Positions 53,701-64,000 of a DNA stretch of 64,000 nt are shown piece by piece. The first letter of the stretch is position 1, and each line of letters begins with the position of its first letter. A program made the translations under genes and the position numbers. The stretch comes from Diplonema papillatum (taxonomy: Eukaryota; Euglenozoa; Diplonemea; Diplonemida; Diplonemidae), in the NCBI GenBank assembly GCA_030068145.1, contig JAPJBO010000536.1, forward strand, positions 1-64,000, read 5' to 3'. The notes under the pieces were generated by a model. It did not search any database, was not told where the DNA came from, and saw nothing but the letters and a program-made list of their open reading frames with translations.

Positions 53701-56700
53701 CGTGTGCACCGGACGCCTCCGTCACAAAAACACATATTGTGGCCGGTCTGTCCCGGAGGGATCCTCGGAAGGTTTACTTTTCCAATGATGGGAAGACGGC
53801 AGCTGCTCCCTTGTGGGGTTAGGGTCTTCGGATCCGTAGCATATCCGTTTCCAGCGACAAACGGGCTTCGGCTCGCGAATCCTCGTTTGGAGACACCTGA
53901 ACACGAGGGGCTGCCTTGTGCGTGTTTCGAGGAGTGACGAGCGGGTCCTCTTTGTTGAACCCGCTAAACTCGGATTTATCTGTGTTTCGTGCGGGCTACA
54001 GCACGTTCACCTTTGGGATTCCGCAATTGGCAGGCTCCTCAAGTATTTCCTACAAAGCAGGTGGGAAAGTTTTATTTTTCGCTTTTTCTTACGAACGGGG
54101 GGGTCGGTCCTGCTTTTGGCTGTGTAGGTTCTCCCGACTCCCCAATTCGTGGTTAGCACAAACTCAAGAGGTCTAGTCAACTAATCCCTGCAGTATTAGC
54201 ATACTTTCAAGAAAGAAACCCCCACAGTTTCACTCAAAGAGAACGGGTTTTTGCCTAGAGGCTTTTCGTGATATTTTGCGAATGCTTTGAGCTATCTTTG
54301 TGTCTGTGCTTTCAGTCGTCTTCTTAACCACGGAAAGAAGGCGCGTACCTGCGCGGCTTCCGAGCTGGCTCGGGGGACGGAATGGACGCTTGGACGACGA
54401 CCGGGTTGTGCCGAATGGGCAGGATTTGGTTCGAAACGTCGGCCAGGGTCGCCTTCGGCCCGAACGGCGCCTTCGCCTTCGCGCGCGGGGCAGCGTCGCC
54501 GGCGCCGCTGCGCCCGCTGCCGCTGCGGCGCGGCGACGCCGCCTGCTGGCTGACAGACGGCGCGTGGTGCGACGACAGCGACGACGCGGAGTGCAGCGAG
54601 GACCGCGGAGAGAACTGCCGGTGCGCCCCCGCCGCCGCCGGCGGCGCCCCGCCGCGGCCGCTGCCCGCGCTGTTGCTCGGCTGCCGGGCGTCCGCGGGGT
54701 GCTGCGCCTTCGCACGCGGCGCCGTTGCGGGCCGTCTCGGCTGGTCCACTGTGTTCGCGGAGTGCGATTCGGACAGCGCCATCTCGCCCGACCGCAGCGA
54801 CGTGCTCACGCTGCTGACGTTTCCCGAAGCGTAGCTGCCGGCGATGCTGGTGTCGGCCTCGGACGGTCTGCGCGGGTGTCTGTCTTTGTCGTGGAGGGGG
54901 TCCTTCAGCCTGATTTCCTCCGCCTTCCGCGAGGTGTGCGCGAGGGTCGGCGGGCTGGCGGCGTGGCCGGGCATGAGCCCCGCCTTCATCCGGTTCTTCT
55001 CGACCGGAGACAGCGTGCGGATTGACCCGTCTCGGTCCGGCGTGCTCGCGCCGCAGTCGCCGGAGAGGTGCCCTGGCAGCTGCCCCCCGGCGAAGACGGA
55101 CTGCGGGGGGAACGTGTACGCGGGGGGCGGCGGGTCGCTGTGCTTCCCGTTGAGAGGCGGCTTGCTCACGGTGCCTGTTGGAATTGGGTGGCGTTCGGGG
55201 GGAATGTTTAGGGGGTGAGAAAAGTTGTCTCAGAGGGGGGGGGAGGTGAATAGTTGGAATTGGGTGGCGTTCGGGGAGGGAATGTTTAGGGGGTGAGAAA
55301 AGTTGTCTTAGGGGGGGCCGGAGCGGCCGTTGTACGCGCCCTTGCAGCCGGCCACGCCGGCTGTCAGCGACCTGCCCGTGGTCCGGCCCCCCCCTGAAGC
55401 CGACCACACGTCGGACGCGGCGTCGTCGCGCAGCGGCAGGCCGCCGCGCAACGGCGCCGCCGGCAGCCTGTCGCCGGCGGACCCCCGGGACAACCTGGGC
55501 CAAGGTCTGCGGGCTCGTTTGTTTTGTATAAGCACCTGCTGTGTAGGAAATACTTGGGGAGACTGCCAGTTGCGATATCTCAAAGCGAATCTCATAGTGT
55601 GGTACTCAATGACTTCCCACTATCGCAACAGTATTCCAATCTCAAAGGAGGTAAATGTGCTGCAGTCCACACGAAACACAGGTGAATCTGGGTCTAGCAG
55701 GGCGTAATCGGATTTTAGAGTCTCCAGGTGACCTTCGTATACTTTTAGACTAACAATCTGCGGGTTGCCCTCAACGTAGGCGGCGTGTTTTTGTGGTTGT
55801 TCAGAATTCCTTACCTGGAAATGACACAGGGTAAATACAAGTGGGAATCCCGATCAGCTGGGACGCGCAAACAAACCGAAGCGCCTGTCTTTTTTATGGT
55901 AACAACCGCGGTTGCCATTATCAAATAGTGGCGGATGGCAGCTTACGGTGGAAATTACCTACCCTTCATGCTTGATGTCCTTGCGCCTGTCCCAAAAAAA
56001 TTGTCTCCAGACAGCAACTAAAAAAATCCCCGCACCGTGAGCCGCCCTTCAACAGGAAGCACGGCGACCCGCCGCCCCCCGCGTACACGTTCCCTCCCCA
56101 GTCCGTCTCCGGGGGGCATGCCGGGGCACCTCTCCGGCGACTGCGGCGCGTGAGCACGCCGGACCGAGACAGGTCAATCCGCACGCTGTCCCGGTCGAGA
56201 AGAACCGGATGAAATCGCGCTGATGTGAACCTTAGGGGATGACTAGAGACAGATAAATCACTCGCACGGCAACAATCTTTGGCGGGAAACTGTCCTGCAC
56301 CACACTGCACAGACCCAACACGTTGTAACCATAAAATCTGGAAAAGTTGGAAAACACGGATAATTCTGCTTTAAGCTGCTGAGACGAAACCAGTTTCCCC
56401 CACGAGGACGATTTCGCAGACAACTATGCACCCGTCTCGGCCACCGAGTCCCCCAGCTGCGACAAGCCACCCGTGCGAGCCGCCTGCGAGTGGTGGAACC
56501 CCGCCGGCTGGTGCCCAGCGGCGGGCGTGTGCGAGCACACGCGCCCGGCGGCGCCGCTGGTGCTGGAGTAGCGGTTGTCGGCGCTGGCAACGGACGCCGG
56601 AGCCGAGGCGGGGGCCTGCAGCTTCGAGCTGCTCGCTGTACTCCAAACCCCCATAAAATCGCGTTTCGGACATCAGAGGCTTCCGATGGCGCATTTGAAC

Positions 56701-59700
56701 GCAGAACCATGTTTTTGGTAGGGTATGGTAGGGTATGGGGTCTCTACACCGGTCAGCCCCCAGAGAACTATGCTGGGATTTTTCCGCCCAAAGGGGAGGG
56801 GAAGGTTTTGGCATCAACTCATATACAAAAAAACTGTTTGTTTGTGCGCACTAGCGGAACTTACCTGCTTTGGTAAGTTTCATGTAGCGTACGCTGCCAA
56901 CTACTAATTTTTAGTACCAACAATACATTGTTAACACAAAAAAAGAGAGCCGCAGACCTTGGCCCAGGTTGTCCCGCGGGTCCGCCGGCGACAGGCTGCC
57001 GGCGGCGCCGTCGCGCGCCGCAGGCGATGTGGAGCGGTGGTTGCGCGGCGGCCTGCCGCTGCGCGACGACGCCGCGTCCGACGTGTGGTCGGCTTCAGGG
57101 GGGGGCCGGACCACGGGCAGGTCGCTGACAGCCGGCGTGGCCGGCTGCAAGGGCGCGTACAACGGCCGCGCCGGCGTCTCGGCCACCGAGTCCCTCAGTT
57201 GCGACAAGCCACCCGCCGTGCAAGCCGCCTGCGAGAGGTGGAACCCCGCCGGCTGGTGCCCAGCGGTCGGCGTGTGCGAGCGCACGCGCCCGGCGGCGCC
57301 GCTGGTGCTGGAGTAGCGGTCGTCGGCGCTGGCGACGGACGCCGGAGCCGAGGCGGGGGCCTGCAGCTTCTGTGCGAGAAGCTGCTCGCTGTACTCGAGT
57401 TTGCTCCGCAGGTCGCGAGCCGTCAGCTGCAGCCGGTTGCTGGCCGCTCGGAGGCTCTCCAGCTCCGCCCGCAGGGCCGTCTGCTGCCGGTCGTTCGCGG
57501 CGCGTTCTTCCTTCAGCTGGCCTTCCAACTCCACCACTTCCGCTTCGAGGAGCGCCGCCTTGTCCTCCAGCTCCAAGAAGCGCTCGTCGTCGGTATCAGC
57601 GGCTGTTGCAACGTGTTACGGTAGGAACGCGTACGCACCTAGATGGCTTGCAGTGAGCCAACTCCCCTAAAGGGAACTGGTCTTTGAAGGCCTTGAATTG
57701 GGTCAACTTTCCTGAAGGCGCTTGTCTTTTGAGGCCTTGAAAGGGGTGGTGCCTTTAACAAGCAAATTGTTGCAAACTCGCGTGCACGAGTGCAGAATTT
57801 GGCTGTGAGGCTTGTGGGCCCACGTTCTCAAATCTGTCTTCACCAGAGCTGAATTTTGCTGGCGGGTGAACGCTAAAAGAGCGATAGCGCAATGTCGAAC
57901 CGTTCACGCAGAGCCGTTGTTCCCAGACTGTCTCCGGATTTACCTTTACGTTTGTGTCGGCTATTCCTAACTCAGACAAGCCAAATTGGTTGAGGTTAGC
58001 TTGTTCTTCCACTAACGGGGAACATGGGCTGGGTGTAGATCGTCGTGAGACAGGTTGGCTTTACCCTACTGATTGTGAGACTCAATCGCATTCCGACAAC
58101 GATGTCAGAAAACTCCATTCCCCCTGCAATCGCATTCCGACGATACGTAATATCAGAAGAACACCATTCCCCTGCAATCGCATTCCGATAACGATACGTA
58201 ATATCAGAGGAACACCATTCCCCTGCAATCGCATTCCGATAACGACACGTAATATCAGAGGAACACCATTCCCCTGCTATCGCATTCCGATAACGATACG
58301 TAGTATCAGAGGAACACCATTCCCCTGCAATCGCATTCCGATAACGATACGTAATATCAGAGGAACACCATTCCCTGCAATCGCATTCCGATAACGATAC
58401 GTAATATCAGAGGAACACCATTCCCCTGCAATCGCATTCCGATAACGATACGTAATATCAGAGGAACACCATTCCCCTGCAATCGCATTCCGATAACGAT
58501 ACGTAGTATCAGAGGAACACCATTCCCTGCAATCGCATTCCGACGATACGTACTAGCAGAGGAACACCATTCCGAGATGAGACGAGCATACCAGACTGCG
58601 ACGCCAAGAGCTCCTGCTGGAGCTGTATTTGTTCCTGGGCCTCGGCGAGGCGCTGCTCGACGTGCTCCAGCTTCGCCTGCGCGCCCGCCTCTTTTTTGTT
58701 CGCCGTCTCGGCCTCCTTCAGGGTCTGCTCCACGTTGGACAGCTTCTGCTGCAGCTGCGCCACTTGGTCTTCGGTGCGCGACGCACTGCTGAGGGCGTCC
58801 TCCGCCTCGGCCAGCCTCTCCACGAGGGCGGCATGCTCCGGGAAGTTCGGCCCGCGGGCCCGCCGGTTGGCTTCCCGCACCTGCGCCTTCAAGTGCTGCA
58901 CCTCGCGCTGCAGCTGGTACGACTTCTGCCGCTCGGCTTGCACCATGTGCGACCGCTCCTCCGTCAGCTCTTGCAGCGCAGCGATCCGCTTGTGCTTCTC
59001 TTCCATGCGCTGCCTGTTGGCGAGGACGTCTGTGTGGTGGTGTGCAGTTGTGAAGGTCTTTCGCTTCCAGCGTCGGTATTTCCAGTTTGCCGACACGCCG
59101 TGGAGTTGAGCCGGTCCATCCCCTCTTGCTAGACCGTGATAGCTTGGGTTAGAATGCAAAGAATCTGTGGCGACAATCTGCATCGCCGACGGCGCGGCTG
59201 TCTCTTCGCACGTGATGTGTCGTGCTTTCGCCTCTTAAGCTCGTCTTGTGAAGTATGAGCCGGTCCATCCCCTCTTGATGGACCGTGATAGACCGAAGAA
59301 TACAGCACCGGGCAATTCGATGCAGCTCTAGGGACTAGGGATGGACCTGATAGACCGTGGTGGACCGTGATTCACTGTGATAAACAGCGGCAGGCACGTC
59401 GATGCAGTTCCAAGTGATAGGGACGGACCGGCTCAGGAGCTACAGTTCGCTTGCGATTCCGGTACGTCAGGGTCTCCTCCAGGAGACCTTTGTTGAATGG
59501 GTGCTCTGAGAGCGAGCGTTCACCCGCTTTTTCCAAAAGCACGGAAACGAAAACGCCGCCGTAGTTTCGCGCTTGCCGGGCGCACCCTGCGGCAGCCGGT
59601 TCGCCCACTAAAAACGCCGCCGTAGTTTCGCGCTTGCAGGGCGCAACCGGGGCAGCCAGCCCCCACTAAAAACGCCGCTTTCCGTGAAAGCATGGAAACG

Positions 59701-62700
59701 GAAACGGTAAAGGGAAACGGGAAAAACGCTTCCGTTTACTTGAAATCTGGGGGGAACACGGGGGGGGCAGGTAGGGGTAGTGTTGGGCAGGGTACGTCTC
59801 TCAGACGGGTCGTACCTGTACCTGCCACCTACCTGTACCCACACCTATGCCGGTGCTGGTGTGGGAGGGTCGCTGCTTTTTGTGTTACCGTCGATCCCGA
59901 GGGACGATCAGCTTGGTGTCTTCCGACCTTGTTTGCTCGGTAAGGAATTTTGCGACGCGCTCCGGTCAGAGTAAATGAAAAGGACCCGCAAGAGCTTCTG
60001 CCCTATCAGCTTTTGACGGTAGTGTAGCGGACTACCGTGGCTGTAACGGGTAACGGAGAATTAGGGTTCGATTCCGGAGAGGGAGCCTGAGAAACGGCTA
60101 CCACATCTAAGGATGGCAGCAGGTACGCGCGCTTCGTTTTGTTTGTGCGTGCCGGTTGATCGTTTTCCCACTGCTGTATTTACCCTGTGTCATTTTCAGG
60201 TAAGGAACTCGTGATCAACACCCAAAACACGCTGCCTACGTCTTTTTGGCCTGCACAATACATTGAAGGGCAACCCGCACGATTTTGTTGAACGCTTAGC
60301 CGCCACTGAACTCAGATTTACCTGTGGTTCGTGTGGGCTACAGCACATTTACCTCCTTTGATCTTTTTGCAGCTGGCAGCCTCCTCAAGTATTTCCTACA
60401 AAGCAGGTGCTTATACACAAAAAAAAGCGAAGGCGGCACACCTTGCTGCAACAGCGAGTATTCTTTCGACTTGGCCTCGAGGGCCTGGCGGAGGAGGGTC
60501 ATGTCGTCGTGCCCGCGGGCGAGCTGCGGCGTGCGCAGGCTCTTGCCGCCGAAGTTGCTCGGCGTCGTCGGCCGGGTCGCAACGGAGCACGCGCTTCCGG
60601 CGGCGTGGCTCTGCAGCACCAGCTCGGACGCGAGGCTTTCGGCGCCGTCCTTTTCGGCGGCCTTCTCCTTCTCTCTCTCCCGCAGCAGCTCGTCCCTCTC
60701 CCGTTCCCGGTCCCGGATCAGCTCGTCGCGCTCCTTTTCCCTCGCGCGCAGCAACTCGTCGCGCTCTTTTTCCTTCTCGCGGAGGAGGTCGTCTCTTTCT
60801 TTCTCCCTGTCCTTCTCGGCCTTCTCCGCCCGCTCGGCGGCCGCCTGCGCGGCCTCGGTCGCCTTCTCCAGCTGCTCCGCCGACCCTTCCAGCGCCCGCT
60901 GTGCGTCGGCCTCTTGCCGGTGCCACGCCTGCTGCAGCAGCCGCATGTTCACCATCGTCGAGCCCACGATCCGGCTCTGCGGCTGCGAGCGCGGCTGCGC
61001 GGCCGCAGGGCGCACTGCCTTCGGGTCCACCTTCTTCAGCTCGTCTTCCACCAGCTGGTGCAGGACTGTGGGTGTTGTTCACTTTTTTAGAGTTAAAGTT
61101 CGCTTGAAAAATTCCGGGGTTTTAGGGTCTCCGTGTGACCGTTCATGAATGGGTTCTCTTAGAGCAAGAACGGGCTATACGGTTACGGGTTGTATATTTG
61201 GTGCACGCTTTCGTTATGGGTTATGGCTAGCCATGTCCGGGACTGTTTGTGACCGACACCAAGTACATTCCTTCGTGGAGTGTAGTCTTGGGCCCCCCAC
61301 GTTCTACAAGTTGAGCATTGAGTTCTTTAAGTAAAATGCAAGTGCCATCAAGGCAGGCGAGCAGGGGTTTCCTTGTAGCCCGTACCGGTCTGTTGTCCGC
61401 GTTTTTATGTATTTTCTCGTAGAGTAGTGCTTGGTGGGTTTTTATGGTAACAACCGCGGTTGTCACTATCAAAAAGTGACAGTTGGCAGCGTACTGGGAG
61501 AACACATAGAACAAGTCAAAGGGTGGCTAGATTCGGAGTTGGCTCCCTGGGAGGGGCGGGTGTTGGCACACCTTAGCAGGCCCAGGGCCTCTCCCCACCC
61601 CACGCCGGGCTCGAGAGGCACTGACCTTTTCCAGCGTGCATTTCCGAGAGAGAGGGAGAGTGCAAATAGCTAGACATACCGATAAGATCTGACGTCGTTT
61701 CGTTGGTCACATCGCCACGAGATCGCAACGACGCAAGCACCAGCCGCAGTTGGGAGAGGAGGTCGGTCAGCAGGCCCGACTCATCGTCATCGGGTGTAGA
61801 GTCCATCGAGTCATTGCTCGCGGTTCTCGATGCTTCCACTGACGCCGCCAGAGGCGCGAGACACTCGACATCTGCAACCTGCGCCACCTGTCGAGAATCG
61901 TTTTCTTGTTTAACCAGAGATTTAATTTGGGAAAAGGGCGGGCTCCATGGCAAACCTCAGGTATCCGTTGAGAGCTCGGGGCAGGACTTCTGCCCGAAGA
62001 AGGACGCGCTTCAAAGATTTGTGTCAGATCTTTCCGATGAAGCAAACGGCGACCACCTTCGACCATTCTTTGGCCTCTCACCCGCGAACTTGACACCCGC
62101 GAACTTTCTTGAATTAGCTACCCCTCTAGTAGTAGTTCGTCCTTTACTGGTTAACACGGCAGTTTGTTTTAGAGTTAAAAAAAAAAAGTTCGCTTGAAAT
62201 TCCGGGGGTTTCGGGTCGCCGTGTGACCGTTCATGAATGGGTTCTCTTCGAGCAAGAAAGGGCTATATGGTTACGGGTTGTATATTTGATGCACGCTTTC
62301 GTTATGGTTATGGCTAGCCATGTCCGGGACTGTTTGTGAACGACACCAAGTACATTCCTTCATGGAGTGTAGTCTTGGGGCCCCCACGTTCTACAAGTTG
62401 AGCAGGGGTTGCCTTGTAGCCCGTCCGGTCTGTTGTCCGCGTTTATATGTATTTTCTCGCAGTGTGGTGCTTGGATTTCGTGACACTTGCGGCACTCCAC
62501 GTGGTGCGGGTTGTTTCCGCCCTAATATAAGGTTTTTTTCGGGTATGTTTGCAGGGTGTTTTGGAGTGAAATTCCGGAGTTTTATTCGTTGGCTAGCCAA
62601 TGAAGACGAAGGGTCCGCATTTCGTTAAGAATAAAAAACTCTAAGGCGTGACTTCATCGCTGATCGTGCTGCTGACCCCATAAGTGGTGCCACAGGAACT

Positions 62701-63839
62701 CTAAAAATGGAAGCAAGTGAGAATGGCTTGGGGGAAAGCAGGCTACTTTTCTGTTTCTGGGCAGTTGGCTTGGGCACGGGCACGCATTAGGATTAAAAGC
62801 TTCCCGGCTCGACATAATAACCTCCTTTGTTGCGTGTTCTGTATTAACCGCCACCTTTGCGACCACTTCCATCCCCTGTGCGGCTTCAGCGACGTGCCCC
62901 GAATGCTTGCATTCAGCCGCTCACATCCCACACCAACCTTAGAGAGAAAGAGAGAGAGACGAGTTGGAGTGCAGGGACCATCTCTCCGAGGAGGTGCCGG
63001 TCGCTTAGCGGTGACCCCCACACGCAGAACGCGGGGAAGGGGAACGTGTTTTCCCAACTACATTGACGCCCCTTCCCGACCGTAGCATCCGAGGAAGGTG
63101 CAAACATGGAGGGTGCTACGCACGGGTCTTGGGCGCGTGCCTCGTGCAGGGCGGGTGCTTTGTGATCCGCCGCGAAGTTCTCTCCTGGTGCAGTCCGTAG
63201 AGACCGGCGTCGAATTTCGGCTCACAGCCGGTTCCCTCGGGCGGCAACCCTAAGGGAGAGAGAGCGCCAGACATAATCCATCTTAAAAAGGACCACACAC
63301 GCACAACCACGCAGTGCAGCGCCTGATCGTTTTTACGTAAACGACGCAAGTGAAAACGGTTTTCGGCGACGAGCTTCGCATGTCCTCCAACATATTATGT
63401 TTGGTAAAAAAAGAAAGCAGCGCACCTCTCTAACTGCGACCTTCAGGTTCGGCAAAACGCGCTTGATGGTGGAAAGCCTGTGGTCCATGCCGTTCATGGC
63501 CTGCTCCATGTTGGCGGCCGCCTTCTCGTACTTCTTCAGCCGCTCTTGCGCGGCGCGGAGGGCCTCGGCCTGCAGCTTCTCCTTGTCGGTGAACGCCGAC
63601 TGCTGCTTCGACACGGCGTCCTTCGCCTGCTGCGCCTCGCCTTCGATCGCGGCAAGCTTTTCGGCTGCCTGCGACAGGCCGCTGGCCAGCTGCTCTTGCT
63701 GCCGGCGCTCCTTCTGCAGGGCTTCCTCCGTGCCGCGTGCTTCCTGCTCCAGCTGTGCGGTGTGCTGCTGGAGCGCGTGCGTTTCCTCCAAGAGCTTGAG
63801 GTGCTCGTGGTGCAGTTTGTCGTACCGCTGGTCCGATTC
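50714..63839 (-). CDS. Large coiled-coil protein gene, 3' nine exons
   Basis: Unidentified protein; the 5' end lies beyond the window. Exons: 63839-63426, 61887-61680, 61065-60442, 59029-58592, 57602-56958, 55174-54349, 51893-51860, 50979-50908 and 50758-50714 (TAA). Their sum is 1102 codons and phase holds at every junction. Donors: GTGCGC, GTATGT, GTGTGC, GTATGC, GTCTGC, GTACGC, GTGTGT, GTGTGC. The first four exons are almost pure coiled coil, with an unusually charged EKERDELLRAREKERDEL block in the third. The fifth is coiled coil, then Ser/Pro/Ala rich. The sixth is low complexity with RPATAPRAKA. It ends in SALETQRYLMLRHQ. A scaffold or cytoskeletal role is a guess. The 34-base exon and the acceptor of exon 2 (61887 or 61878) are least sure. 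Confidence 0.78.
52265..53110 (-). mobile_element. Long form of a dispersed element carrying a Cys/His ORF
   Basis: Its ends match the short element at 2216-2550. The added middle holds a minus frame (about 53162-52473) with HHDCREHARGPCDDCR and then a CCKK cluster, a Lys/Pro/Ala-rich linker, and a twice-used MELDITS motif (RNISRMELDITS, RNKQKMELDITS). The Cys/His cluster resembles that near 29340-29440. No polymerase or transposase was seen. Confidence 0.55.
53952..54062 (-). repeat. Alpha repeat copy
   Basis: Diverged copy (gaacccgctaaactcggatt to caaagcaggtggg), joined to the epsilon repeat at 54085-54205. It sits in the intron after the exon ending at 54349. Confidence 0.75.
55319..55503 (+). 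pseudogene. Inverted copy of the end of exon 57602-56958
   Basis: On the plus strand it repeats LYAPLQPATPAVSDLPVVR to SPADPRDNLGQ and the donor GTCTGC, then runs into an alpha repeat. It lacks a block of about 13 residues. It is opposite in orientation to the gene and lies in the next intron. Confidence 0.8.
56032..56222 (+). pseudogene. Inverted copy of the start of exon 55174-54349
   Basis: Repeats the proline-rich DPPPPAYTFPPQSV coding sequence and the following STPDRD block, with small frame-breaking changes. It lies in the intron directly before the real exon, in inverse orientation. Confidence 0.75.
56424..56654 (-). pseudogene. Direct copy of the middle of exon 57602-56958
   Basis: Repeats SKLQAPASAPASVASAD to the AGHQPAGFHHSQA region in the same orientation as the gene. 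It ends at AET, where unrelated sequence starts, and has no splice sites. Confidence 0.75.
58090..58565. repeat. 51-bp minisatellite starting just after a donor
   Basis: About nine units of atacgtaatatcagaggaac plus accattcccctgcaatcgca. The array begins about 20 bases after the donor (GTATGC) of the exon ending at 58592, and the bases next to the donor (ggaacaccattcc) already belong to the unit. Confidence 0.95.
59996..60124 (+). rRNA. 18S rRNA-derived fragment in an intron
   Basis: Reads cttctgccctatcagctttt, then acggagaattagggttcgat and gggagcctgagaaacggcta, the small-subunit rRNA 5' domain. It is more conserved than the 38287-38410 copy, and both cover the same segment. It lies in the intron between exons 61065-60442 and 59029-58592 and is antisense to the gene. 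Confidence 0.9.
60140..60282 (-). repeat. Gamma repeat copy, inverted
   Basis: Contains ttgtttgtgcgtgccggttg and caatacattgaagggcaacc, the inverse of 45531-45724. It joins the 18S fragment on its left and an alpha repeat on its right. Confidence 0.8.
60283..60418 (-). repeat. Alpha repeat copy at an intron start
   Basis: On the minus strand it begins GTGTATAAGCACCTGCTTTG, about 20 bases after the donor of the exon ending at 60442. Confidence 0.85.
61085..61440 (-). repeat. Beta repeat, fullest copy, at an intron end
   Basis: About 350 bases. On the minus strand it contains TTAAAGAACTCAATGCTCAA, the GACATGGCTAGCCATAACC block and the end GCGAACTTTAACTCTAAAA. Then come AAGTGAACAACACCCACAG and the exon at 61065. 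The other long copy is 62168-62470. Confidence 0.85.
62168..62470 (-). repeat. Beta repeat copy
   Basis: Matches 61085-61440 over most of its length, with an A-run inserted near its end (ttagagttaaaaaaaaaaag). It lies about 280 bases before the acceptor at 61887, so an unrecognised exon might sit between. Confidence 0.85.
62950..63010 (+). repeat. Short gagacgagtt-family element
   Basis: Contains agagagacgagttggagtgc and agggaccatctctccgagga. This family of about 60 bases also occurs at 6320-6390, 35160-35215 and 36640-36705. Confidence 0.75.
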
Positions 63840-63861
63840 CTGCGGGATCGATGATTGCAAT

Positions 63862-64000
63862 TTTTAGAGTTATAGTTCGCTTGAGAATCCGGGATTTTAG
63901 AGTCTCCGGGTGACCTTCGTCGAATGGGTTCTTTTAAAGCTAATAATAATACGTACTGGGTGGGTTTGGGGAGGGCATGCATGGCTTCTTTCGTGTACAC
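63862..64000 (-). repeat. Beta repeat copy, cut by the window edge
   Basis: Ends AACTCTAAAA on the minus strand, about 20 bases before the acceptor of the exon at 63839. The outer part matches 2557-2700 better than the 61-kb copy, so at least two subfamilies exist. Confidence 0.85.

Noticed and set aside
54255-54303. Possible last exon of the large coiled-coil gene after a 45-base intron (ends SQNITKSL)
   Set aside because: It keeps phase, but the intron would be far shorter than all others. The chain 51893-51860, 50979-50908, 50758-50714 keeps phase with consensus donors and a beta acceptor.

Overview
The window is nuclear DNA of an intron-rich, repeat-laden eukaryote, most likely a microbial one such as an alga or other protist. 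The evidence is split genes whose exons join in phase, very long introns, nested transposons and 18S rDNA fragments. One gene is a clear TUL1/FLY1-type membrane ubiquitin ligase, a family I know from plants and fungi. I cannot name the species.

I can read four multi-exon genes, all on the minus strand. From right to left: (1) a coiled-coil protein gene whose 5' part lies beyond the right edge (63839 to 50714, nine exons seen); (2) the TUL1-like gene (48139 to 33599, six exons, 644 codons, complete); (3) a coiled-coil protein with a basic tail (26955 to 20632, six exons, 560 codons, complete); (4) an alanine-rich coiled-coil protein (at least 13696 to 1711, four exons seen, 5' end not found). 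These models rest on reading phase: 21 introns were placed by hand and phase is kept across every one. The conserved FLY1 C-terminus is rebuilt by a final coding exon of only 19 bases.

The introns have their own character. The first two donor bases are GT, with one GC. Position +4 is a pyrimidine in all 21, whereas the usual donor has A there. Acceptors are nearly all ACAG or GCAG. About half of the introns end in one repeat family (called beta here), always in the same orientation relative to the gene. Several begin with another family (alpha) or with tandem repeats a few bases after the donor. This resembles introner-type intron gain.

The rest is mobile and repeated DNA: a 4.6 kb nested inverted-repeat element (6448-11066), a 624-bp tandem duplication, a (CAA)n tract of about 90 units, several terminal-inverted-repeat elements, a pogo-like and a hAT-like transposase fragment, two inverted copies of one element inside TUL1 intron 1, retroposed copies with target duplications, and degraded retroelement remnants. 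Pieces of each gene's own exons are copied again nearby, making pseudo-exons. No gene was firmly identified on the plus strand.
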